From Streptomyces sp. NBC_01241 (lineage in GTDB: Bacteria; Actinomycetota; Actinomycetes; Streptomycetales; Streptomycetaceae): 64,000 nucleotides of DNA. The notes beneath the pieces were generated by a model that was given only the letters and a program-made list of their open reading frames with translations, ran no database searches and had not been told where the DNA came from. The first letter of the stretch is position 1, and each line of letters opens with the position of its first letter. A program made the translations under genes and the position numbers. Positions 51,202 to 63,299 of the stretch are shown piece by piece. Where the stretch lies: positions 5,180,501 through 5,244,500 of the forward strand of contig NZ_CP108494.1 in NCBI RefSeq assembly GCF_041435435.1. Reading direction: 5' to 3'.

Positions 51202-52095
51202 TCAGGCAGCTCCTCCGGCCTCGGAATCTCCCCTGGCTCCGGAAGTTCCTGCGGTTTCGGTCGATGATGCGCCGGATTCCAGTGCCTGCCGGATCGCGCT
51301 GGCGACGGTCGGGTGCACCGGGAGCGCGAGATGGCCGATGCCGCTGACGCGTACGTTCAGGGCGTCGAGATCCGGATGGTCGATGCAGGCCGCCTCGGCG
51401 GGGACGATCACCCGGTCCTGTTCGCTCCAGAAGCTCACGAACCGGGTGCGGCAGCCGGGCGCCGGTCTGCGTAGCTCCTCGATGGGCGCGGAGCCCGTAC
51501 GCATCTGGCGCACGATGGGGTGAGCGCTGGCCAGCGGGGCGACGGCCGTGCCCCCGTGCGGCGTGCCGAGCGTGACCAGGGTGCGGACCCGCTGGTCACC
51601 GCCCAGTCGCTGCACGTAGTAGCGCGCGATCAGACCGCCGAGGCTGTGCCCGACGATGTCGACCTCATGGTGTCCGGTGCGGGTGCAGATCTCCTCGACG
51701 TGCCGCCCGAGCAGCTCGGCCGCCGTACGGATGTCGCAGGTCAGCGGCGAGTAGTTGAGCGACTCCAGATGGTGCCGGCCGTGCCGGGCGAGGGAGCGGC
51801 GGAGCAGGACGAAGACCGAACGGTTGTCGATGAAACCGTGCAGGAGCACGACGGGCGGCCGCTCGCTGCCCTCGGCGGGCAGGGCCGGGGTCCGGGCGGG
51901 CGAGGTACCGGCGGGTGGTCCGGCCGGGCGTGGCGCGGGCCGCCGCTCCCCGGCGATGCCGGTGGGGTACAGGAGTACGTGCCCGGCGAGAACCACCAGT
52001 TCGAGCACGGTGGCCTTGACCAGTGCGGACGGCAGCCGGGTGGGGCACGGACACGGCCGGCGCAGCAGTTGCGGTGGGAAGGGCAGGATCTGCAT
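51202..52095 (-). CDS. Alpha/beta hydrolase, lipase/esterase type
   Basis: 297 aa. The oxyanion motif PVVLLHGFIDN, nucleophile elbow GHSLGGLIARYYVQRLGG, acid VSFWSEQDRVIVP and the late His (VSGIGHLALP) form a complete catalytic set. The N-terminus has a hydrophobic stretch (VKATVLELVVLAGHVLLYP) that may anchor it to the membrane. The Pro/Ser/Thr-rich C-terminus is disordered. The start is the ATG at 52095 with AGGAGGT upstream; the longer frame from 52446 runs through non-coding repeats. Confidence 0.88.
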   Translation of the reverse strand: MQILPFPPQLLRRPCPCPTRLPSALVKATVLELVVLAGHVLLYPTGIAGERRPAPRPAGPPAGTSPARTPALPAEGSERPPVVLLHGFIDNRSVFVLLRRSLARHGRHHLESLNYSPLTCDIRTAAELLGRHVEEICTRTGHHEVDIVGHSLGGLIARYYVQRLGGDQRVRTLVTLGTPHGGTAVAPLASAHPIVRQMRTGSAPIEELRRPAPGCRTRFVSFWSEQDRVIVPAEAACIDHPDLDALNVRVSGIGHLALPVHPTVASAIRQALESGASSTETAGTSGARGDSEAGGAA

Positions 52096-52559
52096 GGCCG
52101 ACCTCCTGCTTCGGCAAGCGGGGAGGCGGCTCCGGTCCCCGTATGCCCTCGTGGGGTGCCGTTGCGGAGGTGCCGGTGGTCGGCCCGGCCGGGGTCTGGT
52201 CCCGATGGGGGCCCCTGCTTGCCGGTGGCAACCGGTAGTGACCCGTGGTGGCCCGTGGCGATCGATGGTCACCGGTGAACGACCGGCTGTCGGATCCGAT
52301 GCCGACGGGCCCGGCGGTCCGTACCGCCGTGCCGCGCGGCTGGCGGCGCGGTGGTACGGCGACCTCGTAACGGCTCCCCTGGCGGCCGGTCCCGTACGGC
52401 TGGTGTGCCGCATGGAGGGAAACGGCGCCCGGTGAACACGTCCCACGTGTGATTTCCCCCTCCCCGTCCACCGCGAAACGGCGGGTTGCGGGATGCTGTC
52501 GATAACGTTCGTTCACATCCCTGGCCCTTCAGGCACGGGAGACGCATGTGGAGGCAGTG
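52096..52559. other. Divergent intergenic region, hydrolase/icmB
   Basis: 464 bp with no gene. Contains ACACGT-CCC-ACGTGT at 52436-52450, a perfect 6-bp inverted pair about 110 bp before icmB, and several GC-rich inverted repeats. ORFs here lack ribosome sites and are judged spurious. Confidence 0.5.
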
Positions 52560-52973
52560 ATGGGTGTGACCGGTCCGATCCGTGTGGTGGTGGCCAAGCC
52601 GGGCCTGGACGGCCATGATCGCGGGGCCAAGGTGATCGCGCGGGCGCTGCGCGACGCCGGTATGGAGGTCATCTACACCGGGCTCCACCAGACGCCCGAG
52701 CAGATCGTGGACACCGCGATTCAGGAGGATGCCGACGCGATCGGCCTCTCGATCCTCTCCGGCGCGCACAACACGCTCTTCGCCAAGGTGATCGAGCTCT
52801 TGAAGGAGCGCGAGGCGGAGGACATCAAGGTCTTCGGCGGCGGCATCATCCCGGAGGCGGACATCGCACCGCTGAAGGAGCAGGGCGTCGCGGCGATCTT
52901 CACCCCGGGTGCGACGACGGCGTCGATCGTCGACTGGGTCAACGCAAACGTCCGCCACCCCGCGGAAGCCTGA
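52560..52973 (+). CDS. icmB: Isobutyryl-CoA mutase small (cobalamin-binding) subunit
   Basis: 137 aa B12-binding protein. The signature for base-off cobalamin, D-x-H-x-x-G, is present as DGHDRGAKVIARAL, with GLSILSGAHN and VFGGGIIPEADI forming the rest of the fold. The length matches IcmB, the separate small subunit that pairs with a large subunit encoded elsewhere to interconvert isobutyryl-CoA and n-butyryl-CoA. A methylmalonyl-CoA mutase-type small chain is the alternative. The ATG at 52560 has GGAGG six bases upstream; a GTG at 52548 is less likely. Confidence 0.85.
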   Translation: MGVTGPIRVVVAKPGLDGHDRGAKVIARALRDAGMEVIYTGLHQTPEQIVDTAIQEDADAIGLSILSGAHNTLFAKVIELLKEREAEDIKVFGGGIIPEADIAPLKEQGVAAIFTPGATTASIVDWVNANVRHPAEA

Positions 52974-53307
52974 CCCCCACCACCACTCGGGCCCGCCGGG
53001 CCCAGGCACCGGTGCTGCCGGGCCCGGCAGCCCGGCCTGGGTACTTGGCCCGCCGGCCTGGTGCATCGGCTTGGCGCACCGGCCTGGCCCACTGACTCCG
53101 GCGGGCGCCGGGGACGGCTGTGCGGGGACGGTCGCACGGGGCGCCGGCATGGAAGTGGCCGTGCGGGGGGACGTGGCCAGGGCCACCGGGACCGACACCT
53201 CTCCGCGCCGGACGCCGACGGCTCGGGCCCCGGAGGCTCGCGCCCGCTGAGCAGCCCTCCGCCGGGGCTGCCCCGCGCTTCCCGCGGCCGAAGTCCGGCG
53301 GCTCGCC
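52974..53307. other. Convergent intergenic region with hairpin (53015-53030)
   Basis: 334 bp between the ends of icmB and the DUF5691 gene. CTGCCGGGCCCGGCAG at 53015-53030 is a perfect palindrome and a probable terminator. Short CCGGCCTGG-like repeats follow. No gene seen. Confidence 0.55.
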
Positions 53308-54900
53308 TCAGCCCGGTATCAGTTCCAGGTCCATCGCCGCGCGCAGCCGCAGTGTGGAGACCAGTCGTTGGAAGGCCTCCGACCAGTAGCCGTTCGCACC
53401 CGGTGAGGCGTTTTCCGGTTCGTCCGGGGTGGTGGTGAGAACTTCCAGGCGGTCTGCCTCGGCCGGGTTCAGGCAGCGTTCGGCCAGGCCCATCACGCCG
53501 CTGAAGCTCCAGGGGTAGCTGCCCGCGTCCCGGGCGATGTCCAGGGCGTCGACGACCGAGCGGCCGAGCGGTTCGGACCAGGGGGTCGGGCAGACCCCGA
53601 GTAGCTGGAACGCTTCCGACAGTCCGTGCGCCGCGATGAAGGCGGCCACCCATGCGCCCCGTTCGGCCGCCGGAAGCAGGGCGAGGAGCTCCGACCGCTC
53701 GGCGAGCGACGCCGGGCCCGGTCCGGTCGATGGAGGGACGGAGGGAGCGCCGAGCAGTGCGCGGGCCCACTCCGGATCCCGCTGGCGCACCGCTGCCCGG
53801 CACCAGGCGGCGTGCAGTTCCTCGGCCCAGCCGTCGGCCACCGGCAGGGCGACGATCTCCTGCGCGGTGCGCCCGCCGAACCGGGCCGGCCAGGTGGCGA
53901 GCGGGGTGGCCTCCACCAACTGGCCGAACCACCAGGACCGTTCGCCCCGCCCGGACGGCGGCACCGCCACCACGCCGTCGCGCTCCATCGCGGCGTCGCA
54001 TTCGTGCGGGGCCTCCACGGCGACAGAGACGCCGTCGTCCGCGAGGTCCGGGCTCACGCAGGACATCGCGCGGGCCGCCATCCGTCCGGCGAACGCCGAC
54101 TCCGGCAGCGCGGACAGCAGTTCGGCAGCCGTCGAGCGGACATTGCGGCTGCGGTCGGAGAGGGCCTGTTCCAGGAAGGTCTCGTCCACGGCGGACAGCC
54201 CCGCGCGCAGTGAGTCGAGGAACATCAGCCGGTCTTCGGCGCGCTCGGTGGACCATGTGGTGGCGAGGAGCGCGAGCGCTTGCGCGGAATCGTGTGCCCG
54301 TACGGCCCCGAGCAGGGCGACCCGTTCGGCGAACAGGCCCTCTTCCCACAGCCGGGCGACTGCTTCCGAATCCGTGACGTCGGGCAGCAGCGAGCCGCCG
54401 GACGACCCGCGCAGCGCGAACTTCCACTCGGGGTTCAGCCCGGCCAGCCACAGCCCGCGCGGCCCGGCGAAGACCAGGGCCTGCGGCCGCAGATCGGTAC
54501 GGGATCTGGCCGCGTCGAGCAGGGGCGGGAGCAGCGCGGCCGGGGCCCGGAAGCCGTGCTGATTGGCGGTGGCCAGCCACTGCGGGATCAGTTCCGTGAG
54601 ATCGGGGGCCGTACCGCGCCGACCACCCGAGCCGCCCGCTGCCGACCGGTCCGCGAGCAACTGGGCCAGTCTGCGCCGCGCGGCCGTGGGCAGCGGCGGC
54701 CTGGGGTCGACGGGCGCCGGCCCGGGCCGGGGGGCGGCGGGGGCGGGCAGCAGTCCCGCTCTGCGCCGCACGGTGTGCAGCGCAGCCGCGTCCAGCAGCC
54801 CGGCCGGTCCGTCGTTTCCCTCCACAGGCCGGCGGTCGGTGCCCAGGAGCGCCGCAGTGACGAGCTCTTCCCATGGCGCGGGTGTGATGGTGTGAGGCAT
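53308..54900 (-). CDS. DUF5691 family protein (HEAT-like), SWIM-linked
   Basis: 530 aa, soluble. It starts MPHTITPAPWEELVTAALLGTDRR, a conserved opening of DUF5691. Helical repeats are visible in the middle (LLGAVRAHDSAQALALLATTWSTERAEDRLMFLDSLRAGLSAVDETFLEQALSDRSRNVRSTAAELLSAL), resembling HEAT repeats. The start is the ATG at 54900 with AGGGGGA upstream. It follows the SWIM gene by 49 bp on the same strand, so the two are one operon. No catalytic motif recognised; probably a scaffold or adaptor in the MoxR-linked system. Confidence 0.85.
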   Translation of the reverse strand: MPHTITPAPWEELVTAALLGTDRRPVEGNDGPAGLLDAAALHTVRRRAGLLPAPAAPRPGPAPVDPRPPLPTAARRRLAQLLADRSAAGGSGGRRGTAPDLTELIPQWLATANQHGFRAPAALLPPLLDAARSRTDLRPQALVFAGPRGLWLAGLNPEWKFALRGSSGGSLLPDVTDSEAVARLWEEGLFAERVALLGAVRAHDSAQALALLATTWSTERAEDRLMFLDSLRAGLSAVDETFLEQALSDRSRNVRSTAAELLSALPESAFAGRMAARAMSCVSPDLADDGVSVAVEAPHECDAAMERDGVVAVPPSGRGERSWWFGQLVEATPLATWPARFGGRTAQEIVALPVADGWAEELHAAWCRAAVRQRDPEWARALLGAPSVPPSTGPGPASLAERSELLALLPAAERGAWVAAFIAAHGLSEAFQLLGVCPTPWSEPLGRSVVDALDIARDAGSYPWSFSGVMGLAERCLNPAEADRLEVLTTTPDEPENASPGANGYWSEAFQRLVSTLRLRAAMDLELIPG

Positions 54901-54949
54901 TGGTCCCCCTATGAGCCCTTCGAATCCTTCAAATCCTGTGAATCCGGCG

Positions 54950-56383
54950 TCAGATGAGCCGCACAGTCCCGGACGCCGTATCGGCGCTGCTGATACCGGC
55001 GCTGCCTGCGGCGCCGTCCCCGTCCGCGGACCAGGCCGCGAGCGGGTCGAGACCACGGTGGCCGCATTCGCCGAAAACCGTGACCGGAGAGCCGCCGGAG
55101 AGCGCGACGAGCTTCCACAGCCCGGGCCGGGACAGCGCGGACGGAGCGAGGGGCAGGGCTGCCTCGCCCGCCGCGTCGACCAGTTGCCAGCCGTTCCCGG
55201 ACGGCACGGGTATGACCTCGTGCAGCGTCACCGGCCAGGTGTCGAGCCACGGGTCGTCCCGCAGGGCATGCCCGTACGCGGCGATCGCGGCCGCCACCGT
55301 GCCCCCCGGAGGTGGCGTGCCTGCCGGGGACGGGACACCGAACTGCCGGCCCAGCTCCGCCCGTAGCCGGCCCATGCCCGGATAGGGCGTGATCTCGGCG
55401 TCGATCGTGACCCCCACAGGCAGTGCCAGCCCGGGGGAGCGCCCGGCAGCCCCGAACGAGAGCAGCATCGCCGCGCGGCCCGAGTCCCTGCCGTGGAGCC
55501 AGATCCGGCGCGTGACGATCTTGCCGTCCGGGGTGTCGTATTGTGCGAGGACCAGCCACTTGTCGCGGATCGGTGGGCCCTCGGCGGAGGCGGTCAGCCC
55601 CACCCGGGTACGCACCGTGGCCGCCAGCGGTTCCGGCAGCCGGCTGATTCCCAGCCAGGCGCTGTCCAGTAGATGCAGCAGCGCGCACTCCTCCAGCAGT
55701 CGTGCCGGCCAGCCCGGCCCGGACGCGGGAATGGACCCCAATTCCCTTACCCGGGCGGCCAGTCCGGGCGCCTGGGCATCGACCATGCGGGCCGCCGTCT
55801 CCTCCCACAGCCCGTACCCCGATTGATCGGCCGCCGCCAGGCCGCCGCGCAGCAGGTCCGTCAGCCGCTGCTCGAGTTCCTGTGCTCCGCCGGTGATCCG
55901 CTCGGCCCGGCGCTCGGCACGGCGCCGGGCGGCCTCCGGGTCGGCCGGGCCCGTGGCCGAGGCGCCGCCCGCAGCCGGCCCGTCCTTCCCCTCCTTCTCC
56001 GCCGCGCGCTTGCGACGGCCCGTCAGCCACTCGCCGGTCCAGTCCGGAACCTCGCCCGTGGGCAGGGCCGATTCGCCGGACGCCCAGACCAGCAGCAGGC
56101 CCAGCGCGTGCTTGCACGGAAACTTCCTGCTGGGACAACTGCACTTGTACGCAGGGCCGGTGGTGTCGACCACCGTTTGATACGGCTTGCTTCCGCTTCC
56201 CTTGCACAGCCCCCACACCGCGCCCGAACCGTCGCATCCACCGCCCGACCAAGGACCGGTCGAACCGAGCTTGCTCCCCGCCCTGCGCGATGCCTCGTCA
56301 GGAGCCAGGGCCAGTACCTGCTCCACCGTCCAGCGCGCCGCCGGGGCGGCGGTACGCAAGGGTTCTCCCTGAGATAGCAGCAT
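54950..56383 (-). CDS. SWIM zinc-finger protein
   Basis: 477 aa. The SWIM finger is near residues 75-100 as YKCSCPSRKFPCKHALGLLL (C-x-C ... C-x-H), a motif linked to DNA or protein binding. The rest is helical with a basic segment RRRAERRAERITGGAQELEQRL and a C-terminal beta-rich domain. E. coli YehQ is a SWIM protein encoded beside MoxR and VWA genes, a similar setting. The start is the ATG at 56383 without a Shine-Dalgarno. TACCGT lies seven bases upstream, so the transcript is leaderless and driven by a PafBC-type promoter. Confidence 0.88.
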   Translation of the reverse strand: MLLSQGEPLRTAAPAARWTVEQVLALAPDEASRRAGSKLGSTGPWSGGGCDGSGAVWGLCKGSGSKPYQTVVDTTGPAYKCSCPSRKFPCKHALGLLLVWASGESALPTGEVPDWTGEWLTGRRKRAAEKEGKDGPAAGGASATGPADPEAARRRAERRAERITGGAQELEQRLTDLLRGGLAAADQSGYGLWEETAARMVDAQAPGLAARVRELGSIPASGPGWPARLLEECALLHLLDSAWLGISRLPEPLAATVRTRVGLTASAEGPPIRDKWLVLAQYDTPDGKIVTRRIWLHGRDSGRAAMLLSFGAAGRSPGLALPVGVTIDAEITPYPGMGRLRAELGRQFGVPSPAGTPPPGGTVAAAIAAYGHALRDDPWLDTWPVTLHEVIPVPSGNGWQLVDAAGEAALPLAPSALSRPGLWKLVALSGGSPVTVFGECGHRGLDPLAAWSADGDGAAGSAGISSADTASGTVRLI

Positions 56384-56390
56384 GGGAACG

Positions 56391-56413
56391 ACGGTAGATC
56401 CCGCCACTGACAA
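56391..56413 (-). promoter_or_regulatory. PafBC-type (RecA-independent) DNA-damage promoter, SWIM arm
   Basis: On the minus strand TTGTCAGTG (56413-56405), 8 bp, TACCGT (56396-56391). It matches the consensus TTGTCRGTG-N8-TAnnnT at every position. The first base of the message should fall at or next to the SWIM ATG. Confidence 0.75.
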
Positions 56414-56671
56414 TCGGTCTGCCCTGCTGATTCGTCGCTCGGGCTCGCCGTGGGCCTCAGCGCCTGCTTTGAGACCGCCGATCAGGTGGAAAAGGCCGTC
56501 GAGAAGGGGGCCGACGTCTCCTGCTCGATCACGCACAAGGGCAAAGTCGTCAAGGAGGCCGAGGGTGAGGGGCTCAGCACGGCGGGCGGCTGTGTCCGCC
56601 GTCTCGCCAGTGGCCGGCTGAACTCCCGTTCCGTAGCGGCCGAATCGGCCCTGACCTGCGGTCGGGGCCGA

Positions 56672-56694
56672 TTGTCAGTGCCATGGTGCACGGT
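56672..56694 (+). promoter_or_regulatory. PafBC-type DNA-damage promoter, MoxR arm
   Basis: TTGTCAGTG (56672-56680), 8 bp, CACGGT (56689-56694). The -35 part is identical to that of the opposite arm, with a 12-bp shared ACTGACAATCGG inverted between the two. The -10 differs from TAnnnT at its first base. The remainder of the 348-bp region contains no gene; an in-frame extension from 56450 was rejected. Confidence 0.65.
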
Positions 56695-56731
56695 GGAAAC
56701 CACATCAGGTCGACCGATCTGGAGGGGATCC

Positions 56732-57840
56732 ATGACCGTGTCCGAGACCACCGCCACCGATGGCGTTGAGGCCCTGCGCCCGCATGCCGAGGACGCCTTC
56801 GCCCACGAGCTGAAGGCCCTCGTCGCGGCCGACGACCGTCCGCGGCCCGCCCGTTGGCAGCTGTCCCCGTGGGCCGTCGCCACCTATCTGCTCGGCGGCA
56901 CACTGCCGGACGGCACGGTGATCACGCCCAAGTACGTCGGCCCGCGCCGCCTCGTCGAAGTCGCCGTGACCACACTCGCCACCGACCGCGCCCTGCTGCT
57001 CCTCGGCGTCCCCGGCACCGCCAAGACCTGGGTGTCCGAACATCTCGCGGCCGCCGTCAGCGGTGACTCGACACTGCTCGTCCAAGGCACGGCAGGCACC
57101 CCGGAGGAGGCCATCCGTTACGGGTGGAACTACGCCCAGTTGCTCGCGCACGGGCCCAGCCGTGACGCCCTCGTGCCCAGCCCGCTCATGCGCGCCATGT
57201 CCGACGGCATGACCGCGCGGATCGAGGAACTCACCCGCATCCCCGCCGATGTGCAGGACTCGCTCATCACGATCCTCTCGGAGAAGACGCTCCCCGTTCC
57301 CGAGCTGGGGCAGGAGGTCCAGGCGGTCCGGGGTTTCAACGTCATCGCCACCGCCAACGACCGCGACCGCGGGGTCAACGAGTTGTCCAGCGCACTGCGC
57401 CGCCGGTTCAACACCGTCGTGCTGCCGCTGCCGGAGACCCCCGATGCCGAGGTCGACATCGTCTCCCGGCGCGTCGCCCAGATGGGGCGCTCGCTCGACC
57501 TCCCGGCCGCGCCCGACGGCCTGGCCGAGATCCGGCGGGTCGTCACCGTCTTCCGTGAACTGCGCGACGGCGTCACCACCGACGGCCGCACCAAACTCAA
57601 GTCCCCCTCGGGGACGCTGTCGACGGCCGAGGCGATCTCCGTCGTCACCAACGGCCTGGCACTGGCCGCGCACTTCGGGGACGGCGTGCTGCGCCCCGGT
57701 GACGTGGCGGCGGGCATCCTCGGCGCGGTCGTCCGCGACCCCGCGGCCGACCGGGTGGTCTGGCAGGAGTACGTGGAGACCGTCGTCCGGGAGCGGGACG
57801 GGTGGAAGGACTTCTACCGCGCCTGCCGCGAGGTATCCGC

Positions 57841-57844
<4 letters not shown>
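56732..57844 (+). CDS. MoxR-family AAA+ ATPase
   Basis: 370 aa. Walker A LGVPGTAKTW, the Walker B region around IEELTRIPADVQDSLITILSEKTLPVPE, sensor 1 FNVIATANDRDRG and the arginine finger in SSALRRRFNTVVLPLPE. MoxR proteins act as chaperone-like unfoldases that work with VWA-domain partners. The fused neighbours DUF5682 and VWA make this the YehL-like subgroup. The ATG at 56732 has GGAGGGG five bases upstream. Its stop overlaps the DUF5682 start as ATGA. Confidence 0.93.
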
Positions 57845-60467
<2,623 letters not shown>

Positions 60468-60471
<4 letters not shown>

Positions 60472-61685
60472 CCACGAACACCGTCGACACCACACCGCAC
60501 CCTGCCCACGGCTCATCGCCCGGCCCGGCCGACGACGAACGGCTGCGCCGGTGGCGGCTGGTCCTGGGCGGGGACAGCGCCGAAAGCACCGGCCGCACCC
60601 TCACCGGACGCGACGCCGCGATGGACGCCGCACTGGCAGCGCTCTACGGCGGCGGAGCCCGCCCCGGAGGCCGGGGCGGAAACAACCGCTCGGCCGGGCT
60701 CGGAGCCTCCGCACCCTCCGTGGCCCGCTGGCTCGGCGACATCCGTACGTACTTCCCCAGCTCCGTCGTCCAGGTCATGCAGCGTGACGCGATCGACCGG
60801 CTCGGTCTCTCCGCCCTCCTCCTCGAACCGGAGATGCTGGAGGCCGTCGAGGCAGACGTCCATCTCGTCGGCACGCTCCTCTCGCTCAACAAAGCCATGC
60901 CCGAGACGACGAAGGAGACCGCGAGAGCGGTCGTGCGCAAGGTTGTCGACGACCTGGAGAAGCGGCTCGCCACCCGTACCCGGGCCACTCTCACCGGCGC
61001 ACTGGACCGCTCGGCGAAGATCAACCGGCCCCGCCACCACGACATCGACTGGAACCGCACCATCCGGGCCAACCTCAAGAACTACCTCCCGGAGTACGGC
61101 ACCGTCGTCCCCGAGCGCCTCATCGGCTACGGGAGGGCCGCACAGTCCGTGAAGAAGGACGTCATCCTCTGCATCGACCAGTCGGGATCGATGGCCGCCT
61201 CCGTCGTCTACGCCTCCGTCTTCGGTGCGGTGCTCGCCTCCATGTGCACCCTGCGGACCAGACTCGTCGTCTTCGACACGGCCGTCGTCGACCTCACCGA
61301 CCAGCTCGACGACCCCGTCGACGTCCTCTTCGGCACCCAGCTCGGCGGCGGTACGGACATCAACCGCGCGCTCGCCTACTGCCAGTCGAGGATCACCCGC
61401 CCGGCCGACACCGTCGTCGTGCTGATCAGCGACCTGTACGAGGGCGGCATACGCAACGAGATGCTCAAGCGGGTCGCCGCGATGAAGGCCTCCGGCGTGC
61501 AGTTCGTGACGCTGCTCGCACTGTCCGACGAGGGCGCGCCCGCCTATGACCGCGACCATGCGGCGGCCCTCGGAGCCCTGGGCGCACCGGCGTTCGCATG
61601 CACCCCGGATCTCTTCCCGGAAGTGATGGCCGCGGCGATCGAGAAGAGGCCGCTTCCCGTACCGGACAAGGAGACCCAGCACTGA
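60468..61685 (+). CDS. VWA domain protein (CoxE/YehP-like) of the MoxR system
   Basis: 405 aa. A helical N-terminal half (RWLGDIRTYFPSSVVQVMQRDAIDRLGLSALLLEPEMLE) precedes the von Willebrand A domain. The metal-ion adhesion site is complete: DQSGSMAAS for D-x-S-x-S, the Thr in LGGGTDINRAL and the Asp in VLISDLYEGG. VWA partners deliver or hold targets for MoxR ATPases. The ATG overlaps the DUF5682 stop (ATGA), completing a three-gene coupled operon. Confidence 0.92.
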
Positions 61686-61751
61686 GCCCCGTCGGGGAGG
61701 GAGCTCGCGCCGGCAGGGGACCCCGGGGGAGCGGGGAAACCCGGGGCAGCA

Positions 61752-61799
61752 GGGAAACGCGCTTCAGCAGGAAGAGAGTCTCGCGTGGAGCGCGTTCCC
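61752..61799 (+). terminator. Probable terminator of the MoxR operon
   Basis: GGGAAACGCGC (61752-61762) pairs with GCGCGTTCCC (61790-61799) with one bulged base and a 27-nt loop. Weak loop geometry lowers confidence. Confidence 0.4.
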
Positions 61800-61874
61800 G
61801 GCCTGTTCGGGGGCCGTCCCCGTGGACCACGGCCGTGCGGAGTTGTCCACGGCGACCCGGTGACCGGCCCGGCC

Positions 61875-61890
61875 TGTGACCGTAATCACC
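61875..61890. promoter_or_regulatory. CRP/FNR-type site upstream of sucC (TGTGA-N6-TCACC)
   Basis: TGTGA at 61875-61879 and TCACC at 61886-61890 with a 6-bp spacer, one base from the canonical palindrome. It lies upstream of a TAGGGT -10-like hexamer. Confidence 0.45.
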
Positions 61891-62071
61891 GCTCAGGGGC
61901 GACCTGCGATTTAGGGTCATGCGGAGCGCGGGGATAACCTGCGAGATGGACATGCCGCGTACTCCGGGTCACCCTGTGCGCCTTCCTAGTGACAGAGCAG
62001 TCACATTGCCCCTCGCGGCACGCCCACGCAGAAATCGAACCGCGAGACCATTGATTAAGGGACGGACGCGC

Positions 62072-63253
62072 GTGGACCTGTTCGAGTACCAGGCGAGGGA
62101 CCTCTTCGCCAAGCACGGTGTACCGGTGCTGGCCGGTGAAGTCATCGACACGCCTGAGGCAGCCCGCGAGGCGACCGAGCGGCTGGGCGGCAAGTCGGTC
62201 GTCAAGGCGCAGGTGAAGGTCGGCGGCCGCGGCAAGGCCGGCGGCGTCAAGCTGGCCGCCACCCCCGAGGAGGCGGTCGCCCGCGCGACCGACATTCTCG
62301 GCATGGACATCAAGGGCCACACGGTCCACAAGGTGATGATCGCCGAGACCGCGCCGGAGATTCTTGAGGAGTACTACGTCTCGTACCTCCTCGACCGCAC
62401 CAACCGCACCTTCCTGGCCATGGCCTCGGTGCAGGGCGGCATGGACATCGAGGAGGTCGCGGAGAAGACCCCCGAGGCCCTCGCGAAGGTCCCGGTCGAC
62501 TCCAACTCCGGAGTCACGATCGAGAAGGCCCGCGAGATCGTCGCCCAGGCGAAGTTCCCGGCCGAGGTCGCCGAGAAGGTCGCCGAGGTCCTGGTGACGC
62601 TGTGGGAGACCTTCGTCGCCGAGGACGCGCTCCTCGTCGAGGTCAACCCGCTCGCCAAGGTCGCCTCCGGTGACGTCCTCGCGCTGGACGGCAAGGTGTC
62701 TCTCGACGAGAACGCCGACTTCCGTCAGCCCGAGCACGAGGCGCTCGAGGACAAGGCCGCGGCCAACCCGCTCGAGGCTGCCGCCAAGGCCAAGAACCTC
62801 AACTACGTCAAGCTCGACGGCGAGGTCGGCATCATCGGTAACGGTGCCGGTCTGGTCATGTCGACGCTGGACGTCGTCGCGTACGCCGGTGAGAACCACG
62901 GCAACGTGAAGCCCGCCAACTTCCTCGACATCGGTGGCGGTGCCTCCGCCGAGGTCATGGCGAACGGCCTGGAGATCATCCTCGGCGACCCGGACGTCAA
63001 GTCCGTCTTCGTCAACGTCTTCGGCGGCATCACCGCCTGTGACGAGGTTGCCAACGGCATCGTCCAGGCGCTTGCACTGCTCAAGTCCAAGGGCGAGGAA
63101 GTCACCAAGCCGCTGGTCGTGCGCCTCGACGGCAACAACGCGGAGCTGGGTCGCAAGATCCTTTCCGACGCCAACCACCCGCTCGTGCAGCGCGTGGACA
63201 CCATGGACGGCGCGGCCGACAAGGCCGCCGAGCTCGCCGCGGCTGCGCTGTGA
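62072..63253 (+). CDS. sucC: Succinyl-CoA synthetase, ADP-forming, beta subunit
   Basis: TCA cycle enzyme subunit, 393 aa, that binds the nucleotide and succinate. It starts MDLFEYQARDLFAKHGVPVLAG, has the ATP-grasp segment KAQVKVGGRGKAGGVKLA, EVNPLAKVASGDVLALDGKV and the C-terminal ligase domain with FLDIGGGASAEVMANGL and NVFGGITACDEVA. The start is the GTG at 62072 with AAGGGACGGA upstream; an ATG at 61919 in frame was rejected. sucD follows after 46 bp. Confidence 0.96.
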   Translation: MDLFEYQARDLFAKHGVPVLAGEVIDTPEAAREATERLGGKSVVKAQVKVGGRGKAGGVKLAATPEEAVARATDILGMDIKGHTVHKVMIAETAPEILEEYYVSYLLDRTNRTFLAMASVQGGMDIEEVAEKTPEALAKVPVDSNSGVTIEKAREIVAQAKFPAEVAEKVAEVLVTLWETFVAEDALLVEVNPLAKVASGDVLALDGKVSLDENADFRQPEHEALEDKAAANPLEAAAKAKNLNYVKLDGEVGIIGNGAGLVMSTLDVVAYAGENHGNVKPANFLDIGGGASAEVMANGLEIILGDPDVKSVFVNVFGGITACDEVANGIVQALALLKSKGEEVTKPLVVRLDGNNAELGRKILSDANHPLVQRVDTMDGAADKAAELAAAAL

Positions 63254-63299
63254 CGTTGCGCGTCTCCGACACGACAAGGGACTAAGGGACTCCAACACC

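Larger units (their letters stand above)
61686..62071. other. Intergenic region before sucC
   Basis: Contains a probable terminator for the VWA operon (61752-61799), a CRP-type site (61875-61890), a -10-like TAGGGT at 61912-61917 and the inverted pair GTGAC-N6-GTCAC at 61989-62004. No gene seen. Confidence 0.55.

Noticed and set aside
56450..56731. N-terminal extension of the MoxR ATPase or a separate small gene
   Set aside because: It would run through the promoter and leave GGAGGGG at 56721 unused; the extension is not like AAA+ proteins.
61989..62004. GTGAC-N6-GTCAC as a Crp site
   Set aside because: The half-site spacing is two bases too long for the TGTGA-N6-TCACA geometry.
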